Assembly (NCBI RefSeq): GCF_003148685.1
Contig: NZ_QGGR01000004.1
Span: 1-64,000 of the forward strand
Direction of reading: 5' to 3'
Source: Actinoplanes xinjiangensis
Lineage (GTDB): Bacteria; Actinomycetota; Actinomycetes; Mycobacteriales; Micromonosporaceae
DNA: 64,000 bases
The notes under the pieces were generated by a model. It made no database searches, was not told where the DNA came from, and saw nothing but the letters and a program-made list of their open reading frames with translations. Shown here one piece after another: positions 17,683 to 26,132 of this stretch; positions within the stretch are counted from its first letter, which is position 1, and the number at the start of each line of letters is the position of its first letter. A program made the position numbers and the translations under genes.

Positions 17683-17721
17683 GGCCCGGATGTTCGCCTC
17701 GAAGTGGGCGAACGTCCGGGC
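17683..17721 (+). terminator. Strong hairpin after ileS
   Basis: GGCCCGGATGTTCGCC pairs with GGCGAACGTCCGGGCC with one mismatch and a seven-base loop, 11 bases after the stop. There is no U-run, so it is a stem-only terminator or an mRNA-end stabiliser. Confidence 0.6.
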
Positions 17722-17805
17722 CAGTCCAAGATCACTAGGTACATCCCGGCCACTGTCAGCTAACCTCACAGCACCACACACCCCCCACGCGTCCCGGAGG
17801 ACGAG

Positions 17806-18480
17806 TTGCCCCTGCTCTACTCGATCGCCAAAGCCACGCTGGGCACGGCCCTGAACTTCGGCTGGCGCCCGCACGTCGAAGGCATCGAGCACATCCCGCA
17901 CACCGGCGGCGCGATCTTCGCGGGCAACCACCTCTCCGTCGCCGACGAGCTCCTCCTGGGCACCGTGGTTCCCCGTCACCTGGCCTTCTGGGCCAAGTCC
18001 GACTACTTCACCGGCGCCGGCGTCAAGGGCTTGCTCAACCGCAAGCTGATGGAGGGCCTGGGCGCCATCCGTGTCGAGCGGGAGGGCGGCCGTGCCGCGC
18101 TGACCGCCTTCGACGCGGCCATCCCGGCGCTGAAGGGCGGCGACCTGATCGTCGTCTACCCGGAGGGCACCCGGTCACCCGACGGCCGCCTCTACCGCGG
18201 CCGCACCGGCGTCGCCCGCCTCGCCGTCGCCGCCGGCGTCCCGATCATCCCGGTCGGCGTCCGCGGCACCGACAAGGTGCAGCCGATCGGCCGCATGGTG
18301 CCCAAGCTGGAACGCGGCGTGATCACGGTCAAGTTCGGCAAGCCCATCGAGACGGTCGGCCGCTCCGAGGACCGCACCGCTCTGCGTGAGCTCACCGACT
18401 ACGTGATGACCGAGATCCAGAAGCTCACCGGCCAGGAATACATCCCGCGCTACGCCCCGAAGCGCGACGAAACCGAATAA
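17806..18480 (+). CDS. plsC: 1-acyl-sn-glycerol-3-phosphate acyltransferase (PlsC family)
   Basis: 224 residues. It transfers a second acyl chain to lysophosphatidate in membrane lipid synthesis. The acyltransferase blocks are all present: NHLSVADELL (H-x4-D), the FWAKSDYF segment, GAIRVERE, and VYPEGTRSPDGRLYRGRTG, followed by VPIIPVG. The start is TTG, preceded by GGAGGACGAG. The gene stands alone after ileS. An intergenic palindrome (18591-18647) follows within about 110 bases. The exact lipid substrate cannot be told from sequence. Confidence 0.9.
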   Translation: MPLLYSIAKATLGTALNFGWRPHVEGIEHIPHTGGAIFAGNHLSVADELLLGTVVPRHLAFWAKSDYFTGAGVKGLLNRKLMEGLGAIRVEREGGRAALTAFDAAIPALKGGDLIVVYPEGTRSPDGRLYRGRTGVARLAVAAGVPIIPVGVRGTDKVQPIGRMVPKLERGVITVKFGKPIETVGRSEDRTALRELTDYVMTEIQKLTGQEYIPRYAPKRDETE

Positions 18481-18815
18481 AAGCCTCATATCGTACGGCT
18501 ACCCGTCCCGTCTCGTGCTGAGACGCGAGGCGAGTGACACGTGCGGTCCCAGCGCGCCTTGCGGGCTGAGGCGATCGGTCACCGTGAGCCCCGGCTGGCT
18601 CCCACCGCTGTCTCAGCGCTGCTGAGACAGCGGTGACGGCCAGCCGGTGACGGCTGGCGGTGCAAGCCAACCGGGCCGGCCGGCCGGGACGGACGCATAC
18701 GCCCGGCGGTCGCGCTGTCGGCCGGGACGGGGCGCCTGCCTCGCGGATCAGCACGAGGCGGGGCGGGTGGCCGTACCGTATCGCCGTTTGTTGCGGATGG
18801 TGACCCAAGGCCTGG
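18481..18815. other. Intergenic stretch with solitary palindromic element
   Basis: 335 bases between plsC (plus) and the minus-strand gene ending at 18816. The only clear structure is the 57-bp palindrome listed separately. The rest is GC-rich with no coding signal in any frame. Confidence 0.6.
18591..18647. repeat. Solitary copy A of the 56-bp palindromic intergenic repeat
   Basis: Outer arms CCGGCTGGC and GCCAGCCGG, inner arms ACCGCTGTCTCAGC and GCTGAGACAGCGGT, central GCT: an almost perfect inverted repeat interrupted only by four bases on each side. The same core recurs at 31802-31859, five times at 41191-41610, and at 63642-63697. Confidence 0.92.
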
Positions 18816-20210
18816 TCAGGCGGGCTCGAGGATCCTTTCGCGGATGCGCGCCACCAGGTCGGCGCTGTCGGTCAGCGAGCGACGGGTCAGCAGGACCGTG
18901 GCGAGGCTGCCGTGGTCGGCCCAGGTGCAGGCGACGACCGAGGTGTCGTCCAGGCGGCCGGTGCCGCACCGCTGGTGTGCACCGAACTCACCGAGGTCGA
19001 AGGACTGGATCTTCTTCAGGTTCAGTGAGTCGGTGAGGCGGCTGAGCTGCGCGTCCACGTCGGTGTCGGGACTCAGGCGCAGGCCGGTGACGCCGAAGAC
19101 GGTGACCCGTTTGCCGCGGCCGTCGGTGTAGATCCCGGCGAAGGTGTCGCCGTCGGCGCCCTGCAACTGGTCGGCGAGACGCTGCGCGGCGCGCCGGCCG
19201 GCCTCGTTGTCGCGCAGGCTCAGGTCGGAGAAGGAACTCGGCAGGACGGCCCTCACCGGGTACTGCCGCAGGCCGGGCACATACCAGTAGGCGCCGGCCA
19301 GGGCCAGGACCACCACCAGGAACAGGCCCAGCCGGCGGAACCGACGGCGGCGCCGGGGCCGCGACGGTGCCCACGGCGCGGCGACCGGGGTGCGGGGCTG
19401 CACCGGGATCCGCGGCGGGGCGGACGGCGCGGGCCGGCGGTTCAGCAGGCGCAACCGGCCGGGAGCGGCCGTGGCGACCTGCTGGCTCTTCGTCGCGGCC
19501 TGCTGGCCCAGTGACCGCAGCCGGTCCGGCGTGTCGGCTGCCACCCGCTGGCCCCTGGCGGCGGCCTGCTGACTCAGCGACCGCAACCGGTCCGGGGCGC
19601 CGGCCGCGGCCTGCTGGCCCTTCGCGGCGGCACGCCAGCCCCATGCGCGGACCTTCGGCGGGATCAACGGCGGCAGGCCGGTGCCGGTCGCCGGGGGCGG
19701 ATAGGTACCGGGCGCCGGCAGGGACGACGGCGTGGTGCCCGCGGCGGGCGCCGCCGGTTTCGGGAGAGGGGCCGGTGCCGGTTCGGCGGCGGGCGCCGCG
19801 GGGTTCGAGACGCTCGTCGTCGCCGGGCCCGCCGGTTGCGCGGCGCGGGCCGGTGGTGCGTCGTCGACGGGGGTCGGTGCCGGGTTCTCGATGCGGGTGG
19901 GCGGCAGGGGCGACGGCGGGGTGGTGTACGCGTCCGGCCAGACCGGAGTGTCCTGATCGGCCCACGGGTCGACGGCCGGGATCGTGGTGCGGTCGTCGGC
20001 CGGCGCGGCCGGAGCCGCCGGCTCGGCCCCGTTGATCCGGTCGACCACGCGGGACCACAGCGACCGGCGGGGCACCGGCTCGGGAACCGGGGCGGCGCCG
20101 CTCCACCACCCGGGCACGTCAGCCGTCGGTGGTTCGCCCGATCCGGCGAATCGGGTGCGGTCGGGCACTCCTGCGGCCGGGGTGGTGTCACCCGGCTGCT
20201 GGTCGGCCAT
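18816..20210 (-). CDS. Single-TM protein, paralogue of the gene at 188-1018
   Basis: 464 residues. The N-terminal about 285 are Pro/Ala-rich and include three imperfect copies of a 25-residue unit (KGQQAAAGAPDRLRSLSQQA and relatives, about 197-258). An Arg-rich stretch and one membrane helix (about 294-312) follow, then an extracytoplasmic domain of about 140 residues. That domain aligns with the protein at 188-1018: DLGEFG, CG, then C-x-WADHGS-x-A and a terminal RIRER helix, with two cysteines conserved. GGGAGGAG lies before the ATG, so the start is secure. The family is not recognised, and no neighbouring gene suggests a role. A WSGAAP/PRRSLWSRVVDRI segment near residue 36-58 is the only other ordered-looking N-terminal part. 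Confidence 0.82.
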   Translation of the reverse strand: MADQQPGDTTPAAGVPDRTRFAGSGEPPTADVPGWWSGAAPVPEPVPRRSLWSRVVDRINGAEPAAPAAPADDRTTIPAVDPWADQDTPVWPDAYTTPPSPLPPTRIENPAPTPVDDAPPARAAQPAGPATTSVSNPAAPAAEPAPAPLPKPAAPAAGTTPSSLPAPGTYPPPATGTGLPPLIPPKVRAWGWRAAAKGQQAAAGAPDRLRSLSQQAAARGQRVAADTPDRLRSLGQQAATKSQQVATAAPGRLRLLNRRPAPSAPPRIPVQPRTPVAAPWAPSRPRRRRRFRRLGLFLVVVLALAGAYWYVPGLRQYPVRAVLPSSFSDLSLRDNEAGRRAAQRLADQLQGADGDTFAGIYTDGRGKRVTVFGVTGLRLSPDTDVDAQLSRLTDSLNLKKIQSFDLGEFGAHQRCGTGRLDDTSVVACTWADHGSLATVLLTRRSLTDSADLVARIRERILEPA

Positions 20211-20401
20211 GGATCGATCTCCTCCCGCGTGCCTGGAGGCGGCACTCTTCGATCCAGGTTAGGCCGGGTGCGCCAGTGGGACGGCAGGTCGAGATCCGGA
20301 CGCCGGACATGAATGCCGGACAACGAGGGCGATGTGCGAAACGCTCTGGAGTCGTATGGTTACCCGGACTTGGCTTCGATCCGGCTCTCCAGGCCGGAGA
20401 G

Positions 20402-20421
20402 TGCCCGGGGTCACCCGGGCA
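20402..20421. promoter_or_regulatory. Palindrome upstream of the RsbQ-like gene
   Basis: TGCCCGGG-GTCA-CCCGGGCA is a perfect 8-bp inverted repeat 65 bases before the start of the stress module, in a 275-bp gap without other structure. It may be an operator or an RNA hairpin. No binding protein can be assigned. Confidence 0.35.
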
Positions 20422-20485
20422 TGCGACACCTCGATTCGCCACAGGAGGGAGGGGCGCACCGGTCACAGCGGTGCGCCGGAATCGC

Positions 20486-21283
20486 ATGGGTGCGACGGAG
20501 AGAAATGCGGTGACCATCTCGGGTGCCGAGTCCGGCCGGCCGATGGTGTTCGCCCACGGCTACGGCTGCGACCAGAACATGTGGCGGTTCGTCACCCCGG
20601 CGTTCCAGGACACCCACCGGATCGTCCTGTTCGACCACGTCGGCAACGGGCGGTCGGACCTGTCCGCCTACCGGGACTCCCGGCACGGCTCCCTCGGGGG
20701 GTACGCCGAGGACGTCCTGGACATCGTCCGCGAGCACGACCTGCGCGACGTGGTCTTCGTCGGCCACTCGGTGAGTGCGATGATCGGCGTGCTGGCCGCG
20801 AACCGGGAGCCGGAGCGGTTCGCCGCGATCGTGATGATCGGCCCCTCCCCGCGCTACATCGACGACGAGGCGACCGGTTACGTCGGTGGCTTCGCCCGGG
20901 ATGACATCGACGGGCTGCTGGAGTCGCTGGACAGCAACTACCTGGGCTGGTCGAGCGCGATGGCCCCGGTCATCATGGGCAACCCGGAGCGTCCCGAGCT
21001 GGGCCGGGAGCTCACCAACAGCTTCTGCGCCACCGACCCGGAGATCGCCAGGAAGTTCGCCCGCGTGACGTTCCTCTCCGACAACCGGGCCGACCTGCCG
21101 CACCTGCGGGTCCCGTCGCTGGTCCTCCAGTGCTCGGACGACGTCATCGCACCCACCGCGGTCGGTGAGTACGTCCACAAGAACACGCCGGACAGCACGT
21201 TCCTGGCACTGAACGCGACCGGTCACTGTCCGAATCTGAGCGCGCCGGAGGAAACGGTTGACGCCATCAAGTCCTGGTTGTAG
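20486..21283 (+). CDS. rsbQ: RsbQ-like alpha/beta hydrolase
   Basis: 265 residues, close along its whole length to Bacillus RsbQ as I recall it: MVFAHGYGCDQNMWR, RIVLFDHVGNGRSDL, VGHSVSAMIGVLAA (nucleophile Ser near 95), VMIGPSPRYID, LVLQCSDDVIAP (Asp) and ATGHCPNLSAPEET (His). RsbQ is the partner that activates the PAS-phosphatase RsbP in energy stress and is a relative of the plant receptors KAI2 and D14. The next gene encodes a PAS-PP2C protein, so the pairing is conserved. The ATG at 20486 was chosen because homology begins just after it. A GTG at 20513 is possible. Confidence 0.88.
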   Translation: MGATERNAVTISGAESGRPMVFAHGYGCDQNMWRFVTPAFQDTHRIVLFDHVGNGRSDLSAYRDSRHGSLGGYAEDVLDIVREHDLRDVVFVGHSVSAMIGVLAANREPERFAAIVMIGPSPRYIDDEATGYVGGFARDDIDGLLESLDSNYLGWSSAMAPVIMGNPERPELGRELTNSFCATDPEIARKFARVTFLSDNRADLPHLRVPSLVLQCSDDVIAPTAVGEYVHKNTPDSTFLALNATGHCPNLSAPEETVDAIKSWL

Positions 21284-21312
21284 ACAGCGGGCATGATCGG
21301 CGGAGCATCGGC

Positions 21313-23814
21313 GTGAGCGAATCTGGTGGGCCGGACGTGACACAGGAGTTGCGACTGCCCTGGGACGACGATCCCGAGGACCTGTACGAACATGCGCCGT
21401 GCGGTTATCTCACGACGCTTCCGGACGGCACCGTCGTCCGGGTCAACGAGACGTTCCTGAACTGGACCGGCTACACCCGGGCGGACCTGATCGGTCACCG
21501 TCGGTTCCGTGATCTGCTGACTCCGGGTGACCAGATCTACCACGAGACCCACTACGCGCCGTTGCTGGCGATGCAGGGCGAGGTGCACGAGATCGCCCTC
21601 GAGGTGGTCGGCGCCGACGAGCGCCGGCTGCCCACGCTGGTCAACTCGGTCCTGGAACGCAGCCCCAACGGATCACCCCGGATGATCCGCACGATGGTCT
21701 TCAACGCCACCGAACGGCGCAGCTACGAGCGGGAACTGCTGGCCGCCCGCCGGGCCGCGGAGGCGTCCGAGCAGCGGGTCCGGGTGCTGCAGCAGATAGT
21801 GGCCGACCTGGCGGCGGCCCCTACCGAGGCCGAGGTCGCGGAGGCGGTGGTGCGTGCGCCGGAACCCGCCTTCCAGGCCACGAGCACCAGCATCTACCTC
21901 GTCGACGCGGAGCGGGACCAACTGGTCGCGGTCGCCTCGACCGACCCGACCACCGGCAACTGGGACGACATGCCGCGCTCGTCGGCCCGGGCCGTGGCCG
22001 AGGTGGCCCGGCGTGGCGACCTGCACGTGATCGGCACGCTGACCGACGCCGAGGCGCACTTCCCGGATCTGGCCGAGTCGATGCGCCGGTCAGAGCGGGG
22101 CACCGTGGTGCTGCTGCCGCTGACCACGGGGTCGGCCGACGAGCAGGGCGGACCGGCCGTGCTGGGCGTCCTCGCGTTCAGTTTCCGTGACGAACGGGTC
22201 CTCACCGACGGTGAGCTGCGAGTCATCCGGTTGCTCGGCCAGCAGGCCGGCCAGGCGCTGGACCGGGCCCGTCTCTACGACGACGGCCGCCGGCGTGAGG
22301 AGCGGTCCTCGTTCCTGGTCCGGACCACCCGCGCGCTCGACGAGGAGCACCGGCTGCTGCAGCGGGCCCGCCGGCTGGTCGAGCGGGTGGTGCCGGAGAT
22401 CGCCGACTGGGCGCTGGTGCGGCTCCAGGTGGGCCCGGCCGGGCTGGTCGAGCACCACGGCGGCCCTGCGCCGGACCCGGCCCGGATCGAGGCCCGGACC
22501 GCCGAGGCGATCGAGACGGTGGCGCCGGTCTTCGCCACCGACGGCGACGGACTGGGCTGCACCGTGCTGCCGCTCATCGCCCGCGGCCGGGTGCTCGGCA
22601 CGCTCGCCCTGCGGATGGCGCCGGACCGCCGCGGCGACGAGGCCGAACGGCAGTTCCTGATCGACCTGGCCGACCGGGTCGCCCTCGCCTGTGAGAACGC
22701 CCGCCTCTACGAGCAGGAGCGGGCCATCGCCCGGACGTTGCAGCGCAGCCTGCTCGCCGCGGACGTGCCGGGCACCGACCCGCGGTTCGTGGTGGAGACC
22801 TACTACCAGGCCGCGGCGCAGGACATGGAGGTCGGCGGCGACTGGTACGACGCCTTCCTGATCACCGCGAACAAACTGGCCGTGGTGGTCGGCGACGTGG
22901 TCGGGCGGGGCATTGAGGCGGCCACCACGATGGGCCAGCTGCGCAGCGCGATCCGTGCGCTCGCCTCGGCCGAGAACGGGCCGGCCCGGCTGCTGGAGGG
23001 CCTGGACCGGTTCTGTGACCGGGTCGACTCGGCCCGGATGGCCACCCTGGTATACGCCGAGGTGGACCTGCTCAGCAGCGAGATGGCGTTCGCCTGCGCC
23101 GGTCACCTGCCGCCGCTGCTGCACGAGCCGGCCGGCTCCCCGGAATACCTGCTGCAGGCCCGGTCGGCGCCGCTCGGCTCCCGGGCCGGGGACGTCCGCC
23201 GGACCGAGCACCGGAGGCGACTGGCCGCCGGGAGCCGCGTGCTGCTCTACACCGACGGCCTGATCGAGCGCCGGAGCCGCGGCATCGACCGCGGCTTCGA
23301 GATCCTCGCCCGGGAGTACGCCCGCCGCCGTGACGCCCCGCTCAAGGGCCTGACCGCGGGCCTGGCCGACACCCTGGTCGGCCGGGACCACGCCGACGAC
23401 GTGTGCCTGCTCTGCCTGACGCTCGGCACCGAGGAGCGACTGGAGCGCTCGATCGGCGCCGACCCGCTCCAGATAGCGCTGCTGCGTGCCGACATGCGCG
23501 GCTGGCTGGCCGGGCACGGCGTCGACCCGGACTGCCTGAACGCGGTGCTGCTGGCCTGCTCCGAGGCGGTGGCCAACGCGATCGAGCACGGCTACCAGGA
23601 CGACCCGTTCGGTGTCGTCGACGTGGCCGCCACGATCAGCCCGGACACCGTGGAGATCCAGGTCACCGACCGGGGTCGCTGGCGCGGTCCGGTCTCCGAC
23701 CTGGCCCGCGGGCGCGGGCTCCAACTGATCTACGAGGCCATGGACGAGGTGGCCTTCGACCGGACCGGGGAGGGTACGACGGTGATCATGCGCCGGCATC
23801 GGGGGACACCGTGA
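21313..23814 (+). CDS. PAS-GAF-GAF-PP2C phosphatase with C-terminal ATPase domain (RsbP/RsbU-like)
   Basis: 833 residues. Domains in order: PAS (about 25-135, DLYEHAPCGYLTTLPDG), coiled coil (about 135-160), GAF (about 165-325), second GAF-like region (about 340-470), SpoIIE-type PP2C (about 475-690) and RsbW-like HATPase (about 700-830). The PP2C metal-site motifs are VGGDWYDAF, VVGDVVGRG, LLYTDGLIERR and DHADDVCLL. The ATPase has an N box EAVANAIEHGY and a G box GRGLQLI. It probably dephosphorylates a STAS anti-anti-sigma factor, perhaps the one encoded next, and may also phosphorylate it. The GTG start lies 29 bases after the RsbQ-like gene. Confidence 0.92.
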   Translation: MSESGGPDVTQELRLPWDDDPEDLYEHAPCGYLTTLPDGTVVRVNETFLNWTGYTRADLIGHRRFRDLLTPGDQIYHETHYAPLLAMQGEVHEIALEVVGADERRLPTLVNSVLERSPNGSPRMIRTMVFNATERRSYERELLAARRAAEASEQRVRVLQQIVADLAAAPTEAEVAEAVVRAPEPAFQATSTSIYLVDAERDQLVAVASTDPTTGNWDDMPRSSARAVAEVARRGDLHVIGTLTDAEAHFPDLAESMRRSERGTVVLLPLTTGSADEQGGPAVLGVLAFSFRDERVLTDGELRVIRLLGQQAGQALDRARLYDDGRRREERSSFLVRTTRALDEEHRLLQRARRLVERVVPEIADWALVRLQVGPAGLVEHHGGPAPDPARIEARTAEAIETVAPVFATDGDGLGCTVLPLIARGRVLGTLALRMAPDRRGDEAERQFLIDLADRVALACENARLYEQERAIARTLQRSLLAADVPGTDPRFVVETYYQAAAQDMEVGGDWYDAFLITANKLAVVVGDVVGRGIEAATTMGQLRSAIRALASAENGPARLLEGLDRFCDRVDSARMATLVYAEVDLLSSEMAFACAGHLPPLLHEPAGSPEYLLQARSAPLGSRAGDVRRTEHRRRLAAGSRVLLYTDGLIERRSRGIDRGFEILAREYARRRDAPLKGLTAGLADTLVGRDHADDVCLLCLTLGTEERLERSIGADPLQIALLRADMRGWLAGHGVDPDCLNAVLLACSEAVANAIEHGYQDDPFGVVDVAATISPDTVEIQVTDRGRWRGPVSDLARGRGLQLIYEAMDEVAFDRTGEGTTVIMRRHRGTP

Positions 23815-24155
23815 CGGACCAGTGGGTGAGTTTCTCCCGCCGCGGGGCGGCCGAGCTCGTTCATCTCAAGGGTGAGATCGACCTGGCCAACGCCAATGAC
23901 ATCGGCCGGGCCATCGTGGCCCGGACCTCCTCGGCCAGTGCCGTGCTGATCGACCTGACCGCGGTCTCGTTCCTGGACAGCGCCGGGGTGCGGCTGCTCG
24001 ACTGCATCGTCGGAGATCTGAACGACCGGGGGAAGCCGATCCGTCTGGTCGTCGGCGAACGCGGGGCCGCACGGATGACGTTGCAGCTCTGTGCGTTCCG
24101 GGCCGACCTCCTCGACACCGACCTGGACCGGGCCGCGACGGAACTGGGCGGGTAG
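23811..24155 (+). CDS. STAS-domain anti-anti-sigma factor (RsbV-like)
   Basis: 114 residues, one STAS domain. VSFLDSAGVRLLD carries the likely phospho-acceptor Ser57. In partner switching, the unphosphorylated STAS protein binds an anti-sigma kinase and releases a sigma factor. The GTG overlaps the stop of the phosphatase gene by four bases (GTGA), so production is coupled. No sigma factor gene is in the window. The target is therefore unknown and may be elsewhere. Confidence 0.9.
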   Translation: MTDQWVSFSRRGAAELVHLKGEIDLANANDIGRAIVARTSSASAVLIDLTAVSFLDSAGVRLLDCIVGDLNDRGKPIRLVVGERGAARMTLQLCAFRADLLDTDLDRAATELGG

Positions 24156-24175
24156 TCCGCGTACCCTGGACACCC

Positions 24176-26119
24176 ATGAGCGTGAGTTCCGTCTTCCCGC
24201 AGCTGGAGCAGCTGCTGCCCCGGGTCAGCAAACCGATCCAGTATGTGGGCGGCGAGCTCGGTGCCGTCGTCAAGGACTGGGACGCCACCACCGTCCGGTG
24301 GGCGCTGATGTATCCGGACGCGTATGAGGTCGGCCTGCCCAACCAGGGGGTGCAGATCCTCTACGAGGTGCTCAACGAGCAGGAGGACGTGCTCGCCGAG
24401 CGCACCTACTCGGTCTGGCCGGACCTCGAGGCGCTGATGAAGGAGAACGGCGTCCCGCAGTTCACCGTCGACGCGCACCGCCCGGTGAAGGCGTTCGACG
24501 TGCTCGGGCTGTCGTTCGCCACCGAGCTGGGCTACACCAACATGCTCAGCGCGCTCGACCTGGCCGGCATCCCGCTGCACAGCGCCGACCGTGACGAGAA
24601 CCACCCGATCGTTCTCGCCGGGGGCCACGCCAGCTTCAACCCGGAGCCGATCGCCGACTTCATCGACGCCGCGGTGCTCGGTGACGGCGAGGAGGCGGTC
24701 CTGGAGATCACCGGGATCATCCGGGAATGGAAGGCGGAGGGGCGCCCCGGCGGCCGCGACGAGCTGCTGCTGCGCCTGGCCCGGACCGAGAGCATCTACG
24801 TGCCCCGGTTCTACGACGTCGACTACCTGCCCGACGGCCGCATCCAGCGGGTCGTGCCGAACCGGCCGGACGTGCCGTTCCGGGTCTCCAAGCGCACCAC
24901 CATGGATCTGGACGCCTGGCCGTACCCGAAGAAGCCCCTCGTCCCGCTGGCCGAGACGGTCCACGAGCGCTATGCCGTGGAGATCTTCCGCGGCTGCACC
25001 CGCGGTTGCCGGTTCTGCCAGGCCGGCATGATCACCCGCCCGGTGCGGGAGCGGTCGATCACCACGGTCGGCCAGATGGTCAAGGAGGGCCTGGAGTTCT
25101 CCGGCTACAGCGAGGTCGGTCTGCTCTCGCTCTCCAGCGCCGACCACTCCGAGATCGGCGACATGTGCTCCGGCCTGGCCGAGCAGTATGCGGACACCAA
25201 CGTCTCGCTGTCGCTGCCGTCCACCCGGGTCGACGCGTTCAACATCGACCTGGCGCAGGAGCTGTCCCGCAACGGACGGCGTACCGGTCTCACCTTCGCC
25301 CCCGAGGGCGGCTCGGAGCGGATCCGCAAGGTCATCAACAAGATGGTGACCAAGGAGGATCTGATCCGGACGGTCGTCACGGCGTATTCGAACGGCTGGC
25401 GCCAGGTCAAGCTGTACTTCATGTGCGGCCTGCCCAGCGAGACCGACGAGGACGTCTTGGAGATCGCCGAGATGGCGCACGAGGTGATCCGGGCCGGTCG
25501 CGAGGCCGCCGGCACCAAGGACATCCGCTGCACGGTGTCGATCGGCGGCTTCGTGCCCAAACCGCACACCCCGTTCCAGTGGGCGCCGATGGACACGCCG
25601 GAGACCATCGACCGCCGGCTCAAGATGCTGAAGAACGCGATCAACAGCGATCGCGGGCTCGGCCGGGCGATCGGGTTCCGCTACCACGACGGCGAGCCGT
25701 CACTGATCGAGGGCCTGCTGTCCCGCGGCGACCGCCGGGTCGGCAAGGTCATCCTCCGGGTCTGGGAGAAGGGCGGCCGCTTCGACGGCTGGTCGGAGCA
25801 CTTCTCGTACGCCCGGTGGATCGAGGCCGCCGACGAGGTGCTGCCCGGCTTCGGGGTGGACCTGGACTGGTTCACCACCCGCGAGCGCGAGGAGCAGGAG
25901 GTCCTGCCCTGGGACCACCTGGACTCCGGCCTCGACAAGGACTGGCTCTGGCAGGACTGGCAGGACTCCAAGAGCGAGTTCGAGCAGGACGACTGCCGCT
26001 GGACCCCGTGTTTCGACTGCGGTGTCTGCCCGTCGATGGACACCGAGATCCAGATCGGCCCGACCGGCAAGAAGCTGCTGCCCCTGACTCCCGTGAACAA
26101 TCTGCGGGTTCCCGCTTAG
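24176..26119 (+). CDS. TIGR03960-family B12-binding-type radical SAM protein
   Basis: 647 residues. The N-terminal about 200 have the cobalamin-binding-like fold of this family (YPDAYEVGLPNQGVQILYEV, GLSFATELGYTNML, LAGGHASFNPEP). The radical SAM core begins at EIFRGCTRGCRFCQAG near 270, with three cysteines for the 4Fe-4S cluster. The C-terminus holds a further cysteine cluster (CRWTPCFDCGVC), perhaps a second Fe-S site. The family is paired with the next gene, and in some firmicutes the two are one protein. No reaction is established for it, although its position before RNase E/G and ribosomal protein genes hints at RNA modification. The start is an ATG, perhaps leaderless (TACCCT eight bases upstream). 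Confidence 0.88.
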   Translation: MSVSSVFPQLEQLLPRVSKPIQYVGGELGAVVKDWDATTVRWALMYPDAYEVGLPNQGVQILYEVLNEQEDVLAERTYSVWPDLEALMKENGVPQFTVDAHRPVKAFDVLGLSFATELGYTNMLSALDLAGIPLHSADRDENHPIVLAGGHASFNPEPIADFIDAAVLGDGEEAVLEITGIIREWKAEGRPGGRDELLLRLARTESIYVPRFYDVDYLPDGRIQRVVPNRPDVPFRVSKRTTMDLDAWPYPKKPLVPLAETVHERYAVEIFRGCTRGCRFCQAGMITRPVRERSITTVGQMVKEGLEFSGYSEVGLLSLSSADHSEIGDMCSGLAEQYADTNVSLSLPSTRVDAFNIDLAQELSRNGRRTGLTFAPEGGSERIRKVINKMVTKEDLIRTVVTAYSNGWRQVKLYFMCGLPSETDEDVLEIAEMAHEVIRAGREAAGTKDIRCTVSIGGFVPKPHTPFQWAPMDTPETIDRRLKMLKNAINSDRGLGRAIGFRYHDGEPSLIEGLLSRGDRRVGKVILRVWEKGGRFDGWSEHFSYARWIEAADEVLPGFGVDLDWFTTREREEQEVLPWDHLDSGLDKDWLWQDWQDSKSEFEQDDCRWTPCFDCGVCPSMDTEIQIGPTGKKLLPLTPVNNLRVPA

Positions 26120-26132
26120 GAGATAGACGATT
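26117..26132 (+). promoter_or_regulatory. Ribosome site supporting an ATT start
   Basis: TAGGAGAT begins at the stop codon of the radical SAM gene. Seven bases later comes ATT CCC CCG AAG, which begins the conserved coding frame of the next gene. A stop codon at 26124-26126 closes that frame upstream, and no ATG, GTG or TTG occurs in frame before 26274. Confidence 0.7.
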
